DNA of 16,671 nt from JBEKLJ01 sp050010255 (GTDB lineage Bacteria; Acidobacteriota; Terriglobia; Bryobacterales; Bryobacteraceae): contig JBEKLJ010000059.1 in the NCBI GenBank assembly GCA_050010255.1, positions 1 to 16,671 on the forward strand. Direction: 5' to 3'. The translations under genes were made by a program, and so were the position numbers. Positions 7,313-14,528 of the stretch are shown here, piece by piece. Numbering within the stretch: the first letter of the stretch is position 1; the number at the start of each line of letters is the position of its first letter. The notes under the pieces were generated by a model that made no database searches, had not been told where the DNA came from, and saw nothing but the letters and a program-made list of their open reading frames with translations.

Positions 7313-8518
7313 TCACGACGAAACCAGGCGCTTGCGGGCGGCGAGCAGGTAGATTCCGAGCACCGAAAGCAGTGCGCCGTTGGTGGCCAGCACGACCGGG
7401 GCGGTGAAGTGCGGCACCAGCGAGCCGGTGATCAGGCTGCCGACCGGCATGCCACCGCGGAAGGCGACGTTGTACACGCTCATCACGCGGCCGCGCATCG
7501 CGTCCGCGGCGATTTCCTGCACCAGCGAGCTCACCAGCGAGAGCACCGACACCAGCGAGGCGCCAGCGAAGAAGAGGAACACGCAGCTCAGAGAGAGCAG
7601 GCCGGAGAGGGAAAAGGCCGCCATCGCCGCGCCCAGGCTCACCAGGAAGCCGAGCGCAATGCGCCCCTTATGCTTGACGTTGCCCAGGGCCGCCACCGTC
7701 AGCGCGCCGGCAATCGCACCCGCGCCGTAGATGGAGAGCAGCAGCGTATAGGTGCCCGGCCCCTGCCGGAAAACGTCCCGGGCGAACACCGGCAGGAAGA
7801 CGATCAGCGGCACGCCGAGCATCGTCATAAGGAAGGCCAGCGTCACCAGCGAGGGCATCACTGGGTGCCGCCGCACGAAGTCCAGCCCTTGCGCCATGCT
7901 GGTCATCACGCTCGCGCCGCTCGCGCCGGGGGTGAAGGGCAGATGGATCGCCAGCAGCGAGAGGATCACGGCAACGAACGAGGCGCCGTTGAGGGCGAAG
8001 CACCACGCGGCCCCGAGCTTGGTCAGCGCGATGCCGCCGAGCACGGGGCCGATGACCCGCGCGAGGTTGAACTGGATGGAGTTGAGCGCGATGGCGTTGG
8101 AGATGTTCTCGATGCTGACCAAGTTCGGGATGAGCGCCTGGTAGGCGGGGCCGCCGAACGCCTGTGCCAACCCAACCACGAACGACAGACAAAGAATGTG
8201 CCACACCTGGACCACCCGCAGGGCGACTAGCGTGGCCAAGAGGAACGCGCAGCTCATCTGGACGACCTGCGAGGCGAGCAGCATGTGGCGGCGGTCGCGG
8301 CGGTCCGCCGCCACGCCGCCCAGCAGCGAGAACAGCAGGATCGGGATCTCGCCCAGGCACGCGTCGAGTCCTAGCAGGAACGGCGAGTTCGAAATCTGCA
8401 GCACCAGCCAGCTCTGCGCGAGCTTCTGCATCCAGGTGCCGATGCTGGAGGTGCAGGCGCCGGCCCAGAGCAAGCGGAAATCACGGTATTGAAAGGCCCG
8501 GAAAACACGGGTGAGCAA
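7313..8518 (-). CDS. MFS transporter (MFS_3, EntS-like exporter type)
   Basis: This is a 401-residue integral membrane protein with the usual 12-helix layout. The N-terminus (FRAFQYRDFRLLWAGACTSSIGTWMQKLAQSWLVLQ) is typical of the MFS_3/EntS group. MFS motif A appears as GGVAADRRDRR at residues 67-77. QEIAADAMRGRVMSVYNVAFRGGMPVGSL near the C-terminus is another family block. Members usually export small molecules or drugs by proton antiport; the substrate here cannot be told. The frame has an in-frame stop two codons before the TTG at 8518, so translation must begin at this TTG or later. No ATG lies near the expected N-terminus. A TAAAAT box ends five bases before the TTG, so the message may be leaderless. 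Confidence 0.88.
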   Translation of the reverse strand: MLTRVFRAFQYRDFRLLWAGACTSSIGTWMQKLAQSWLVLQISNSPFLLGLDACLGEIPILLFSLLGGVAADRRDRRHMLLASQVVQMSCAFLLATLVALRVVQVWHILCLSFVVGLAQAFGGPAYQALIPNLVSIENISNAIALNSIQFNLARVIGPVLGGIALTKLGAAWCFALNGASFVAVILSLLAIHLPFTPGASGASVMTSMAQGLDFVRRHPVMPSLVTLAFLMTMLGVPLIVFLPVFARDVFRQGPGTYTLLLSIYGAGAIAGALTVAALGNVKHKGRIALGFLVSLGAAMAAFSLSGLLSLSCVFLFFAGASLVSVLSLVSSLVQEIAADAMRGRVMSVYNVAFRGGMPVGSLITGSLVPHFTAPVVLATNGALLSVLGIYLLAARKRLVSS

Positions 8519-8523
8519 CTCTC

Positions 8524-8529
8524 ATTTTA
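8524..8529 (-). promoter_or_regulatory. -10 box immediately upstream of the MFS start
   Basis: On the minus strand TAAAAT (8529-8524) is a five-of-six -10 match. Transcription starting about six to seven bases downstream would begin at or next to the TTG at 8518, leaving no room for a Shine-Dalgarno. Confidence 0.4.
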
Positions 8530-8546
8530 CCCGAACCGCCAGTGCC

Positions 8547-8582
8547 GACCGCGGCGCTGACCGCGGCGCTAACCGCGCGGCT
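8547..8582. repeat. 12-bp tandem repeat (GACCGCGGCGCT x2 plus a degenerate third unit)
   Basis: Units 8547-8558 and 8559-8570 are identical. 8571-8582 (AACCGCGCGGCT) is a diverged third unit and forms the CTAACCGCGCGG block also seen before hairpin copy 1. It lies between the divergent MFS and DUF421 genes. Confidence 0.85.
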
Positions 8583-8600
8583 GGGCGGTACTCACGCGGG

Positions 8601-8659
8601 AAAACGGGTACAGGCAGCTCTGTCCACTCGCTACGCTCGGGACAGAGTAGCCTGGCCCC
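8601..8659. repeat. Hairpin repeat, copy 2
   Basis: The left arm 8601-8625 is base-for-base the same as 757-781. The right arm GGGACAGAGTAGCCTGG begins at 8639. The loop (ACTCGCTACGCTC) differs from copy 1 by a few bases. Unlike copy 1 it lies between divergent genes (MFS and DUF421), so a transcription-terminator role cannot explain both copies. Confidence 0.8.
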
Positions 8660-8692
8660 CGGGACACGGGACGCCGACGAAACCGCTACTGT

Positions 8693-9292
8693 ATGGCTAT
8701 GCTGGTCCTACTTTCTGGAGGCCTCGTTGATGACATGTTCGGGCTGAAGCTGGCCGTGGCCGCGAAGATCCTGCGCCCGATCATTGTCTACGTTTTCCTT
8801 GTCGTGTGCTTGCGGATCTTCGGCAAACGGCAACTGGCGCAGTTAAACCCATTCGATCTGGTGGTGCTGCTGTCCATCTCCAACACGGTGCAGAACGCGA
8901 TCATCGGCGACGACACCTCCGTCACAGGCGGGCTCATCGGCGCCTTCTCGCTGTTCGGCATCAACTACCTGGTGCTGCGGTTCGTGTTCCGCCACCGCAC
9001 TCTGGACCAGATGCTGGAGGGCAAGCCGGCCGTGCTGATCGAGAACGGAAAGGTCCGGCGCAACGCGCTGGCCAAAGAGCTGCTCTCGGAAACCGAGCTG
9101 GAGATTGTCGCGCACCGGCAGGGCTTCGCGAGCCTGGATGAGATTGACTCCTGCGTTCTTGAGCCGGGTGGCAGCTTCTACATGCGAGCTAAGGAACAGG
9201 GGGGCTACGGGCGCGGCGCGCAGGTCCTCACCCGGCTTACCCAAATCGCGCGGCAGATCGAGGAGCTGAAGCAACAACTCGATGCGCGCTAG
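8693..9292 (+). CDS. DUF421 (YetF/YrbG-like) membrane protein
   Basis: This protein of up to 199 residues belongs to the DUF421 family. Three hydrophobic helices in the N-terminal half (KILRPIIVYVFLVVCLRIFG, FDLVVLLSISNTVQNAI, GLIGAFSLFGINYLVLRFVF) surround the family signature LRIFGKRQLAQLNPFDLVVL. The cytoplasmic C-terminal part carries GKPAVLIENGKVRRNALAKE and LDEIDSCVLEPGGSFYM, as in YetF. The molecular function is not established, although Bacillus YetF-type proteins are linked to spore membranes. The start is uncertain: ATGs occur at 8693 and 8699, while GGAGG at 8717-8721 lies 13 bases before an in-frame ATG at 8735, which would give 185 residues beginning just before the first helix. 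It is convergent with tpiA. Confidence 0.88.
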   Translation: MAMLVLLSGGLVDDMFGLKLAVAAKILRPIIVYVFLVVCLRIFGKRQLAQLNPFDLVVLLSISNTVQNAIIGDDTSVTGGLIGAFSLFGINYLVLRFVFRHRTLDQMLEGKPAVLIENGKVRRNALAKELLSETELEIVAHRQGFASLDEIDSCVLEPGGSFYMRAKEQGGYGRGAQVLTRLTQIARQIEELKQQLDAR

Positions 9293-9350
9293 CCTGGCAG
9301 CCCGGCGCTGTGGCCGCGGCCGTGGCGAGAAATGCGGGCGAGTTGGCGTG

Positions 9351-10100
9351 TCAGTAGTTGACGATGGCTGCGAACGAAGCCGCGTCGAGGCTCGCGCCGC
9401 CCACCAGCACGCCGTCGATGCCTTCCTGCGCCATCAGCGTCTTGGCATTGTCCGGCTTGACACTGCCGCCGTATAGAATGCGCAGGCTGCCCGCGGCCTC
9501 TTTGCCGTACGCCGCTTCGGCCTGCGAGCGGATCACCTGGTGCGCCGCGGAGGCGATCTCCGGGGTCGCAGTCTTGCCCGTGCCGATGGCCCAGACCGGC
9601 TCGTAGGCGATGACGATGCGGGCGAACTGTTCAGGCGTCAGCTTCGCGATGCCGTTCTCGAACTGAGCCTGGAGCACGGCCTCGGTGCGGCCGGCTTCGC
9701 GCTCCTGGAGGCGCTCGCCGACGCAAACGATGGGGTTCAGCCCGGCCTCGAGCGCGGCGACGGTGCGTTTGTAGACGCTCTCGTCCGTCTCGCCGAAGTA
9801 TTGGCGGCGCTCGCTGTGGCCGATGATCACCCACTTGACGCCAACGGCCACGAGCATCTGAGCGGAAACCTCGCCCGTGTAGGCGCCCTCCTTCATCCAG
9901 AAGAGGTTCTGGCCGCCGATCTCGATCTTCGTGCCCCGGGTGGAATCGACCGCGGCCGGCAAGTTCGGGAAGGTGGGGCAGATGACTATGCCGCGCCCCT
10001 CGGTCTTCTCGACCAGGGAGCGGAACTTCTCAAAGAACGCTTGGGTATCCTGGGCGGTCTTGTACATCTTCCAGTTGCCCGCCATTAACGGTGTTCTCAT
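9351..10100 (-). CDS. tpiA: Triosephosphate isomerase
   Basis: TpiA interconverts dihydroxyacetone phosphate and glyceraldehyde 3-phosphate in glycolysis and gluconeogenesis and is a cytoplasmic dimeric TIM barrel. The 249-residue length is normal. Catalytic residues are all in place: K11 in GNWKM, H95 in IIGHSERR and E167 in AYEPVWAIGTG, followed by the mobile loop and by ILYGGSVKPDNAK for phosphate binding. The ATG overlaps the TGA of deoB (ATGA at 10100-10097), so it is the last gene of the yebC-ruvC-deoB-tpiA run and is probably translated by coupling; no strong Shine-Dalgarno is seen. The short gap to the convergent DUF421 gene contains a GGCCGCGGCC palindrome but no T-tract. Confidence 0.98.
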   Translation of the reverse strand: MRTPLMAGNWKMYKTAQDTQAFFEKFRSLVEKTEGRGIVICPTFPNLPAAVDSTRGTKIEIGGQNLFWMKEGAYTGEVSAQMLVAVGVKWVIIGHSERRQYFGETDESVYKRTVAALEAGLNPIVCVGERLQEREAGRTEAVLQAQFENGIAKLTPEQFARIVIAYEPVWAIGTGKTATPEIASAAHQVIRSQAEAAYGKEAAGSLRILYGGSVKPDNAKTLMAQEGIDGVLVGGASLDAASFAAIVNY

Positions 10101-11266
10101 AGGATCGCTTCTAGAAAACTAGTTCCTTTCTTGAGAGTGAGGTCGAAGTTGTGGGCCACGGTTTGGCCGATATCGGCCAGCGAGGCGCGCGTTCCCAGGT
10201 TGACGCCCTGCTTGGCCTTGGGCCCGTAGGCCAGCAGCGGCACGTACTCGCGGTTGTGATCGCTCGAAGGCGTGGCGGGATCGTTGCCGTGATCGGCGGT
10301 GATGAGGAAGAGATCGTCGTCGCGTAGCGCTTCGAGCGCCGAGGGAATCCACGCGTCGGCAGCCTCGAGCGCCCGCGCGTAGCCCTCCACGTCGTTGCGA
10401 TGCCCGTACAGCATGTCGAAATCGACCAGGTTCGCGAAGATCAGCCCGTCGCGGGCCGCACTCATGGCCTTCAGGATCTCGCGCATGCCCTCGGCGTTGT
10501 CCTTGGTGTGCGCCGCGTGCAGGATGCCGCGGCCCAGGAAGATGTCATGGATCTTTCCGACGGACCAGACCGGCGCGCCGCGGGCCGCCAGAAGGTCGAG
10601 CAGCATGCCTTCCGGGGGCGGAACGGCGTAGTCGTGGCGCGCGGTGCTGTCGCGCTCAAAGGCGCCGGGCCGGCCGAGGAACGGCCGTGCAATCACGCGC
10701 CCGACCTCGTGCGGGCCGCGAAGGATGTCGCGGGCGATTTTGCACATCCGGTACAGCTCCTCGAGCGGAACCACTTCCTCGTGCGCGGCCACCTGGAATA
10801 CGCTGTCCGCCGAGGTGTAAACGATCGGCGAGCCGGTGCGGATGTGCTCCTTGCCGAGTCGCTGGATGATCTCGGTGCCGGAGGCCGGGCAATTGCCGAG
10901 GACCCGGCGGCCTATGCGCCGCTCGAACTCGTTCAGCACCTCGGGCGGGAAGCCGTTCGGGTACAGCGGGAAGGGTCTTTCCAGGTGAATACCGGCGATC
11001 TCCCAGTGTCCGGTGGTCGTGTCCTTGCCCGGAGAGGCGGGCGCGCAACGCCCGTAGCACGCCAGCGGCTCGGCTGCCGGAGCCAGGTGCGCCAGCGGGC
11101 GGATGTTGGCGATTCCGAGCGCGCGCAGGTTGGGCAACTGCAGCGGCCGGCTGGCGGCGATGTGACCGAGCGTGTCGCTGCCCGAGTCGCCGTACTCAGC
11201 GGCGTCGGGCGCCTCACCGACGCCGAGGCTGTCGAAAACCACCAGGATGATGCGGCGGAAACTCAT
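10097..11266 (-). CDS. deoB: Phosphopentomutase
   Basis: DeoB is a cytoplasmic, manganese-dependent member of the alkaline phosphatase superfamily. It interconverts (deoxy)ribose 1-phosphate and 5-phosphate in nucleoside salvage. From the ATG at 11266 the product is 389 residues, a normal length. Visible motifs are the first metal site FDSLGVGEAPDA (D12), GDSGSDTLGHIA, the phospho-threonine block KDTTTGHWEI (T85 by alignment) and the C-terminal metal site ITADHGNDPATPSSDHNREYVPLL. An in-frame GTG at 11302, one base past the upstream stop, would add 12 residues (SSCRVCPRLRQ-type) atypical of the family. I prefer 11266 because the family starts just before the first strand, but no good ribosome site supports either. 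It overlaps tpiA by four bases. Confidence 0.96.
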   Translation of the reverse strand: MSFRRIILVVFDSLGVGEAPDAAEYGDSGSDTLGHIAASRPLQLPNLRALGIANIRPLAHLAPAAEPLACYGRCAPASPGKDTTTGHWEIAGIHLERPFPLYPNGFPPEVLNEFERRIGRRVLGNCPASGTEIIQRLGKEHIRTGSPIVYTSADSVFQVAAHEEVVPLEELYRMCKIARDILRGPHEVGRVIARPFLGRPGAFERDSTARHDYAVPPPEGMLLDLLAARGAPVWSVGKIHDIFLGRGILHAAHTKDNAEGMREILKAMSAARDGLIFANLVDFDMLYGHRNDVEGYARALEAADAWIPSALEALRDDDLFLITADHGNDPATPSSDHNREYVPLLAYGPKAKQGVNLGTRASLADIGQTVAHNFDLTLKKGTSFLEAIL

Positions 11267-11303
11267 CTGGCGTAACCGAGGGCACACGCGGCACGAAGAC
11301 ACT

Positions 11304-11933
11304 TCATTGGCTGCCTGCCGGCTTGGGGTTTCGGAACAGCTCGGCCAGGCTGGCCGCGCGCTCCCGGGCCATGTTCAGATAACGCTCGTCCTTGGCGATG
11401 CGGTCAAGGAGCGGCAGGAACTGAGGCGCGGCCACCAGACGGTTGTGCTCCTGTGAGATCTGCAACTGAAGCAGCGCCTGGTTGACGCCAAGGCGGTCGT
11501 ATTTCGCCGTCCGCTCGAGCGTGATGAACAGCGATTCCGTCTCGGCGATCCGCTCGAACCAGTCCCAGAGCTTTTGCGCCTCGGGCACGAGCGAGAAATT
11601 GAAGCTCACCTGCTGCTTGCGGGCGCCGTCCTCGAAGCGGAAAATCTTGGTCCCCATAAAGGCGACCTTGAGGCTCGATTCCAGCGGCTGCGAGAACCAG
11701 CCGAGCCTCTCGGCCAGGGCGAAGATCTCGGCGACTTCGGTCTCGGTGAGCCGGAAGCGGAGCGGGCTGTCGTCGTCGGCGGCCTCCCTGTATGTGGAGC
11801 TGCCGTCTTTGGCGACGGTGATCTCGACGTAGGCCGGCACGCTTCCGGGGAAAGACTTCGAGTAGGTGATGTGCGGCAAGTCGGCCGCCGCCAGCAGAGC
11901 CGCGAACAGGCACATGGCCGGGAGGGTTTTCAT
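11304..11933 (-). CDS. Exported protein of unknown function between ruvC and deoB
   Basis: I do not recognise a characterised family in this 209-residue protein. Residues 1-17 (MKTLPAMCLFAALLAAA) look like a signal peptide. A beta-rich region follows (PAYVEITVAKDGSSTYRE, LRFRLTETEVAEIFALAERLGWF, KVAFMGTKIFRFEDGARKQQVSFNF), in a layout resembling DUF6438-type proteins, then a helical C-terminal half rich in Leu, Glu and Arg. There is no catalytic motif and only one Cys (in the signal). The ATG overlaps the ruvC TGA (ATGA), and the stop lies 37 bases before the preferred deoB start, so it belongs to the operon. A periplasmic protein between a recombination nuclease and a nucleoside enzyme has no obvious functional link to either. 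Confidence 0.75.
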   Translation of the reverse strand: MKTLPAMCLFAALLAAADLPHITYSKSFPGSVPAYVEITVAKDGSSTYREAADDDSPLRFRLTETEVAEIFALAERLGWFSQPLESSLKVAFMGTKIFRFEDGARKQQVSFNFSLVPEAQKLWDWFERIAETESLFITLERTAKYDRLGVNQALLQLQISQEHNRLVAAPQFLPLLDRIAKDERYLNMARERAASLAELFRNPKPAGSQ

Positions 11934-12412
11934 CGGGGCGCTCCCGCAGCCCGGTGCGTGGCGTGGCAGATGGCCGCTGCGAGGGCGTCGGCGGCATCCT
12001 CCTCCAATTCAGCTTTGAGACCGAGAAGGGACCGCACCATAAGTTGCACCTGGTGTTTTTCGGCGTGGCCGTAACCGACGACGCTGGTCTTGATTTCCAG
12101 TGGCGAGTACTCGCCGATCTCCAGCTTCGCCTCGGCCACCGTCAGCAGCGCCGCTCCGCGCACTTGGGCCAGCTTCAGCGCGGTCTGGACATTCGCGGCG
12201 TGGAAAACTTCCTCGACCGCCGCGGCTTCCGGCCGATTCTCCTGGACCACCGCCCTCAACTGGCGGGCGATGGCGGCCAGCCGGCCGGGCAGCGCCTCCT
12301 TCGGGCTGGTGCGAATCACGCCGGCCGCCACCAGCCGGTGGCTGCGGCCGTCGCTATCAATGATCCCGTAACCGGTGCGTTCGGTGCCGCAATCGATGCC
12401 GAGGACGCGCAT
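11930..12412 (-). CDS. ruvC: Crossover junction endodeoxyribonuclease RuvC
   Basis: RuvC is a dimeric nuclease that resolves Holliday junctions with RuvAB during homologous recombination. The 160-residue protein has the RNase H-like fold pattern and all four acidic catalytic residues: D7 in GIDCGTERTGYG, E67 in AAVEEVF, and D139 and D142 in EEDAADALAAAICHA. The block SPLEIKTSVVGYGHAEKHQVQLMV is also typical. It follows yebC by 16 bases on the same strand, a classic pairing, and its stop overlaps the start of the next gene. ruvA and ruvB are not in the window. The ribosome site is weak. Confidence 0.97.
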   Translation of the reverse strand: MRVLGIDCGTERTGYGIIDSDGRSHRLVAAGVIRTSPKEALPGRLAAIARQLRAVVQENRPEAAAVEEVFHAANVQTALKLAQVRGAALLTVAEAKLEIGEYSPLEIKTSVVGYGHAEKHQVQLMVRSLLGLKAELEEDAADALAAAICHATHRAAGAPR

Positions 12413-12428
12413 TCACCGTCCCGCGCGG

Positions 12429-13175
12429 CTATTGCGCCAGGGCCTCCAGGACGCTCTCGTCGATGTCGAAGTTGGCCCAGACGTTCTGCACGTCATCGTG
12501 TTCCTCGAGCGCCTCGGCGAGCTTCAGCATGGTCTGGGCGTCCTTGCCCTCGAGCTTGATGAGCAGGAGGGGGACCATGGCTATCTGCGCTTCGCGGGTC
12601 TCGATGCGGGCTTTCTGGATGGCCGTGAGGACAGCCTCGTGAGCCTCGGGTGGGGAGAGGATCTCCCAGCTGGCGCCGTCGCCGCGGATGTCCTCCGCCC
12701 CAGCGTCGATGACGACCTCCATGAGCCGCTCTTCAGCGACACTCTCCTGCGGAACCAGGATCTGGCTCTTGCGCTCAAAAAGCCGGGCTACGCTGCCCTG
12801 CTCGCCCAGCTTCCCGCCGTGTTTGGTGAAGATGTGCCGGATCTCGCTTACGGTGCGGTTGCGGTTGTCGGTGGCTACCTGTGTCAGGATGGCCACGCCC
12901 GCCGGTCCGTAGGCTTCGAACATTACCTCTTCGATCTGCCCGCCTTCGAGTTCGCCGGTACCGCGCTGGATGGCGCGCTTGATGTTGTCGGCAGGCATGG
13001 AGGCTGCCTTCGCCGCCAGAACGGCCGTCCTCAGCCGGGGGTTGGAGTCCGGGTCGCCGCCGCTGCGGGCGGCAATCGTGATCTCCTTAATCACGCGCGT
13101 GAAGGCTTTCCCGCGCTTGGCATCCGTCGCGGCCTTCTTATGCTTGATGGTCGCCCATTTTGAATGGCCTGACAT
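12429..13175 (-). CDS. yebC: YebC/PmpR family (TACO1-like) protein
   Basis: This 248-residue cytoplasmic protein starts MSGHSKWATIKHKKAATDAKRGKAF, the invariant family N-terminus, and includes NPRLRTAVLAAKAASMPADNIKRAI and the middle block EGYGPxG-like FEAYGPAGVAILTQVATDNRNRTVSEIRH. YebC proteins were described as DNA-binding regulators (PmpR); the mitochondrial homologue TACO1 and recent work on bacterial members point to a role in translation, so the exact job here is left open. AGAGG lies five bases before the ATG. A good promoter sits 50-77 bases upstream, making this the likely first gene of the yebC-ruvC-unknown-deoB-tpiA operon. Confidence 0.97.
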   Translation of the reverse strand: MSGHSKWATIKHKKAATDAKRGKAFTRVIKEITIAARSGGDPDSNPRLRTAVLAAKAASMPADNIKRAIQRGTGELEGGQIEEVMFEAYGPAGVAILTQVATDNRNRTVSEIRHIFTKHGGKLGEQGSVARLFERKSQILVPQESVAEERLMEVVIDAGAEDIRGDGASWEILSPPEAHEAVLTAIQKARIETREAQIAMVPLLLIKLEGKDAQTMLKLAEALEEHDDVQNVWANFDIDESVLEALAQ

Positions 13176-13223
13176 GCGAACCTCTTTGGGTAGGGAACCA
13201 GATTGTTGGGGAACCCAAGACCG

Positions 13224-13252
13224 AGGATAACAGAACAGGGGAGGCCTCTCAA
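13224..13252 (-). promoter_or_regulatory. Sigma-70-type promoter for the yebC-tpiA operon
   Basis: On the minus strand a -35 TTGAGA (13252-13247) and a -10 TATCCT (13229-13224) are separated by exactly 17 bases. The -35 matches TTGACA at five positions. Transcription would start near 13217 and give a leader of about 40 bases before yebC. Confidence 0.55.
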
Positions 13253-13322
13253 ACCAAATCAGCGGTTTCCGGGCATTCCAAGCTGAAGCGGGCGGGGTGT
13301 GAGCCAGCCGCAGGCGAGCCGG

Positions 13323-13351
13323 TTGTCTGGCAGCGCCATTCGGGTTATCCT
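13323..13351 (+). promoter_or_regulatory. Sigma-70-type promoter for the J-like gene
   Basis: TTGTCT (13323-13328) and TATCCT (13346-13351) are spaced by 17 bases, 27 bases before the ATG at 13379. The -10 is the same hexamer as the divergent yebC promoter about 95 bases away. Confidence 0.45.
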
Positions 13352-13378
13352 CGTCAGGAGTCGCACCGGCTGTTGGTC

Positions 13379-14464
13379 ATGGACAAGACAACCGAACGAT
13401 ATTACGCGGTCCTGAACTTAGAACCGACGGCCACGCCTGAGGACGTTACGCAGGCGTACCAGGATCTGTTGCGCGTCTGGGATCCGGAGCGCTTCTCCCA
13501 CTCGCCACGGCTGGAGCTGAAGGCCGAGGAGAAGGTCAAAGAGATTATTGAGGCGTACCGGGCGCTGGTGCAGCTAGGCGCCGCGGCTGGTGACCGGGAG
13601 ACCGGCAGCGGGTCGGCGCCGTCCGAGGCCCCGCTCCACGCCGGCGGCAGCGCCGTGCCGCCGCAAGCGGCGCCCGAGGCTGTCCCGGGGGCTAGCGCGC
13701 CGCCGCCTCCCTGGGCGTATATCGCGGTCGCCACGCCCGCCGCAACCGCTGGGCCTTCCGCGCCGGCGCCTGTCGTAGGGTTGGCGCACTCCGAGCCGGC
13801 CAAGCCGCTCCATCCGGTTGGCCCTGCTGGTCTCCCGGGATCCGGACAGTGGGAACCGGGCGTGCCAGTGACACCGAGTGCGCCTCAGCGGCGCCTGCCC
13901 TCCGCCGCGGTGGTGATCGGGGCGGCGGTTATTGCGGGTGGGCTGTTGGGCGGTGGGGCGCTGCTCTTCGAAATCGTGACAGGGGGGGCGGCGACCCGGC
14001 GGGTGCTGCCCGCCAGCCCCGTCAGCCTGCCGGGCCAGGAGGCGACTGCGGATCTGCCGCCCCCCGAGCCGGCACGTCCCATCGGGACGGCGGCGCGCGG
14101 GGCGCGCCGGGCAGCCGCGCCGGAGGCGAAGCGGCTCGAAACCGGCGCCGAGCTGGCACCCCCGAGTGGCCGCTCCGGGGTGGGCCGGTTCCGTGTGGTC
14201 AACAGTGGCGTGCAGGATGCCATCGTCAGGGTGGCTGAGCAGGGCTCTCCGGAAGTGGCACTCCGCCTGGTGTACGTGAAGGCCGGGACGGAGGTCACGA
14301 TCGGCGGCATCGGCTCTGGTGTGTACCTGGTGAGCTTCAGTCTGGGACCGGTCTCGCAGAAGCCGCGCTCCTTCGGCGCTCCCCTGGGCCCGTTCCAGTT
14401 TGTCCACGTTCAGACCGACAGCGGGTACCAATCCGACGAATACCGCCTGGTGATCAAGCCGTAG
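13379..14464 (+). CDS. Membrane-anchored J-like protein with HPD changed to DPE
   Basis: This 361-residue protein has three parts. Residues 6-65 (RYYAVLNLEPTATPEDVTQAYQDLL through IIEAYRAL) have the helix pattern of a J domain, but the HPD tripeptide needed to stimulate DnaK is replaced by D35-P36-E37 in RVWDPERF. Residues 70-172 are a low-complexity Pro/Ala/Gly linker. Residues 176-199 (AAVVIGAAVIAGGLLGGGALLF) form one membrane helix. After another Pro/Ala linker, residues 267-361 look like a compact beta domain (VGRFRVVNSGVQDAIVRV, VYVKAGTEVTIGGIGSGVYLV, YRLVIKP). The expected topology is J-like domain inside, beta domain outside. The frame is open back to 13160, but the conserved part starts here; no well-spaced Shine-Dalgarno is seen. 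A chaperone role is doubtful and a scaffold role is more likely. Confidence 0.78.
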   Translation: MDKTTERYYAVLNLEPTATPEDVTQAYQDLLRVWDPERFSHSPRLELKAEEKVKEIIEAYRALVQLGAAAGDRETGSGSAPSEAPLHAGGSAVPPQAAPEAVPGASAPPPPWAYIAVATPAATAGPSAPAPVVGLAHSEPAKPLHPVGPAGLPGSGQWEPGVPVTPSAPQRRLPSAAVVIGAAVIAGGLLGGGALLFEIVTGGAATRRVLPASPVSLPGQEATADLPPPEPARPIGTAARGARRAAAPEAKRLETGAELAPPSGRSGVGRFRVVNSGVQDAIVRVAEQGSPEVALRLVYVKAGTEVTIGGIGSGVYLVSFSLGPVSQKPRSFGAPLGPFQFVHVQTDSGYQSDEYRLVIKP

Positions 14465-14489
14465 AGATGAGGGCTCCCGGCCGGCGCCG

Positions 14490-14518
14490 CCGCGCGGGAT
14501 GACGCCTCGTCCGCGCGG
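14490..14518. other. Short GC hairpin after the J-like gene
   Basis: CCGCGCGG occurs at 14490-14497 and 14511-14518. The octamer is self-complementary, so the two copies can form an 8-bp stem with a 13-base loop. It lies 26 bases after the stop codon but has no T-tract, so a terminator function is possible but unproven. Confidence 0.3.
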
Positions 14519-14528
14519 ACCGGTTTCG

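Noticed and set aside
7409..8230. Plus-strand open frame of 273 codons opposite the MFS gene
   Set aside because: It is antisense to a transporter with clear MFS motifs; its composition is low in hydrophobics and repetitive.
8511..8747. Small plus-strand frames between the MFS and DUF421 genes
   Set aside because: They translate the 12-bp tandem repeat and the hairpin repeat; the same peptide (KTGTGSSVH) appears at copy 1, so they reflect repeat DNA rather than a gene.
13160..13378. N-terminal extension of the J-like protein back to 13160
   Set aside because: It would cross the yebC start and both divergent promoters, and shows no conserved sequence; the J-like domain begins right after the ATG at 13379.
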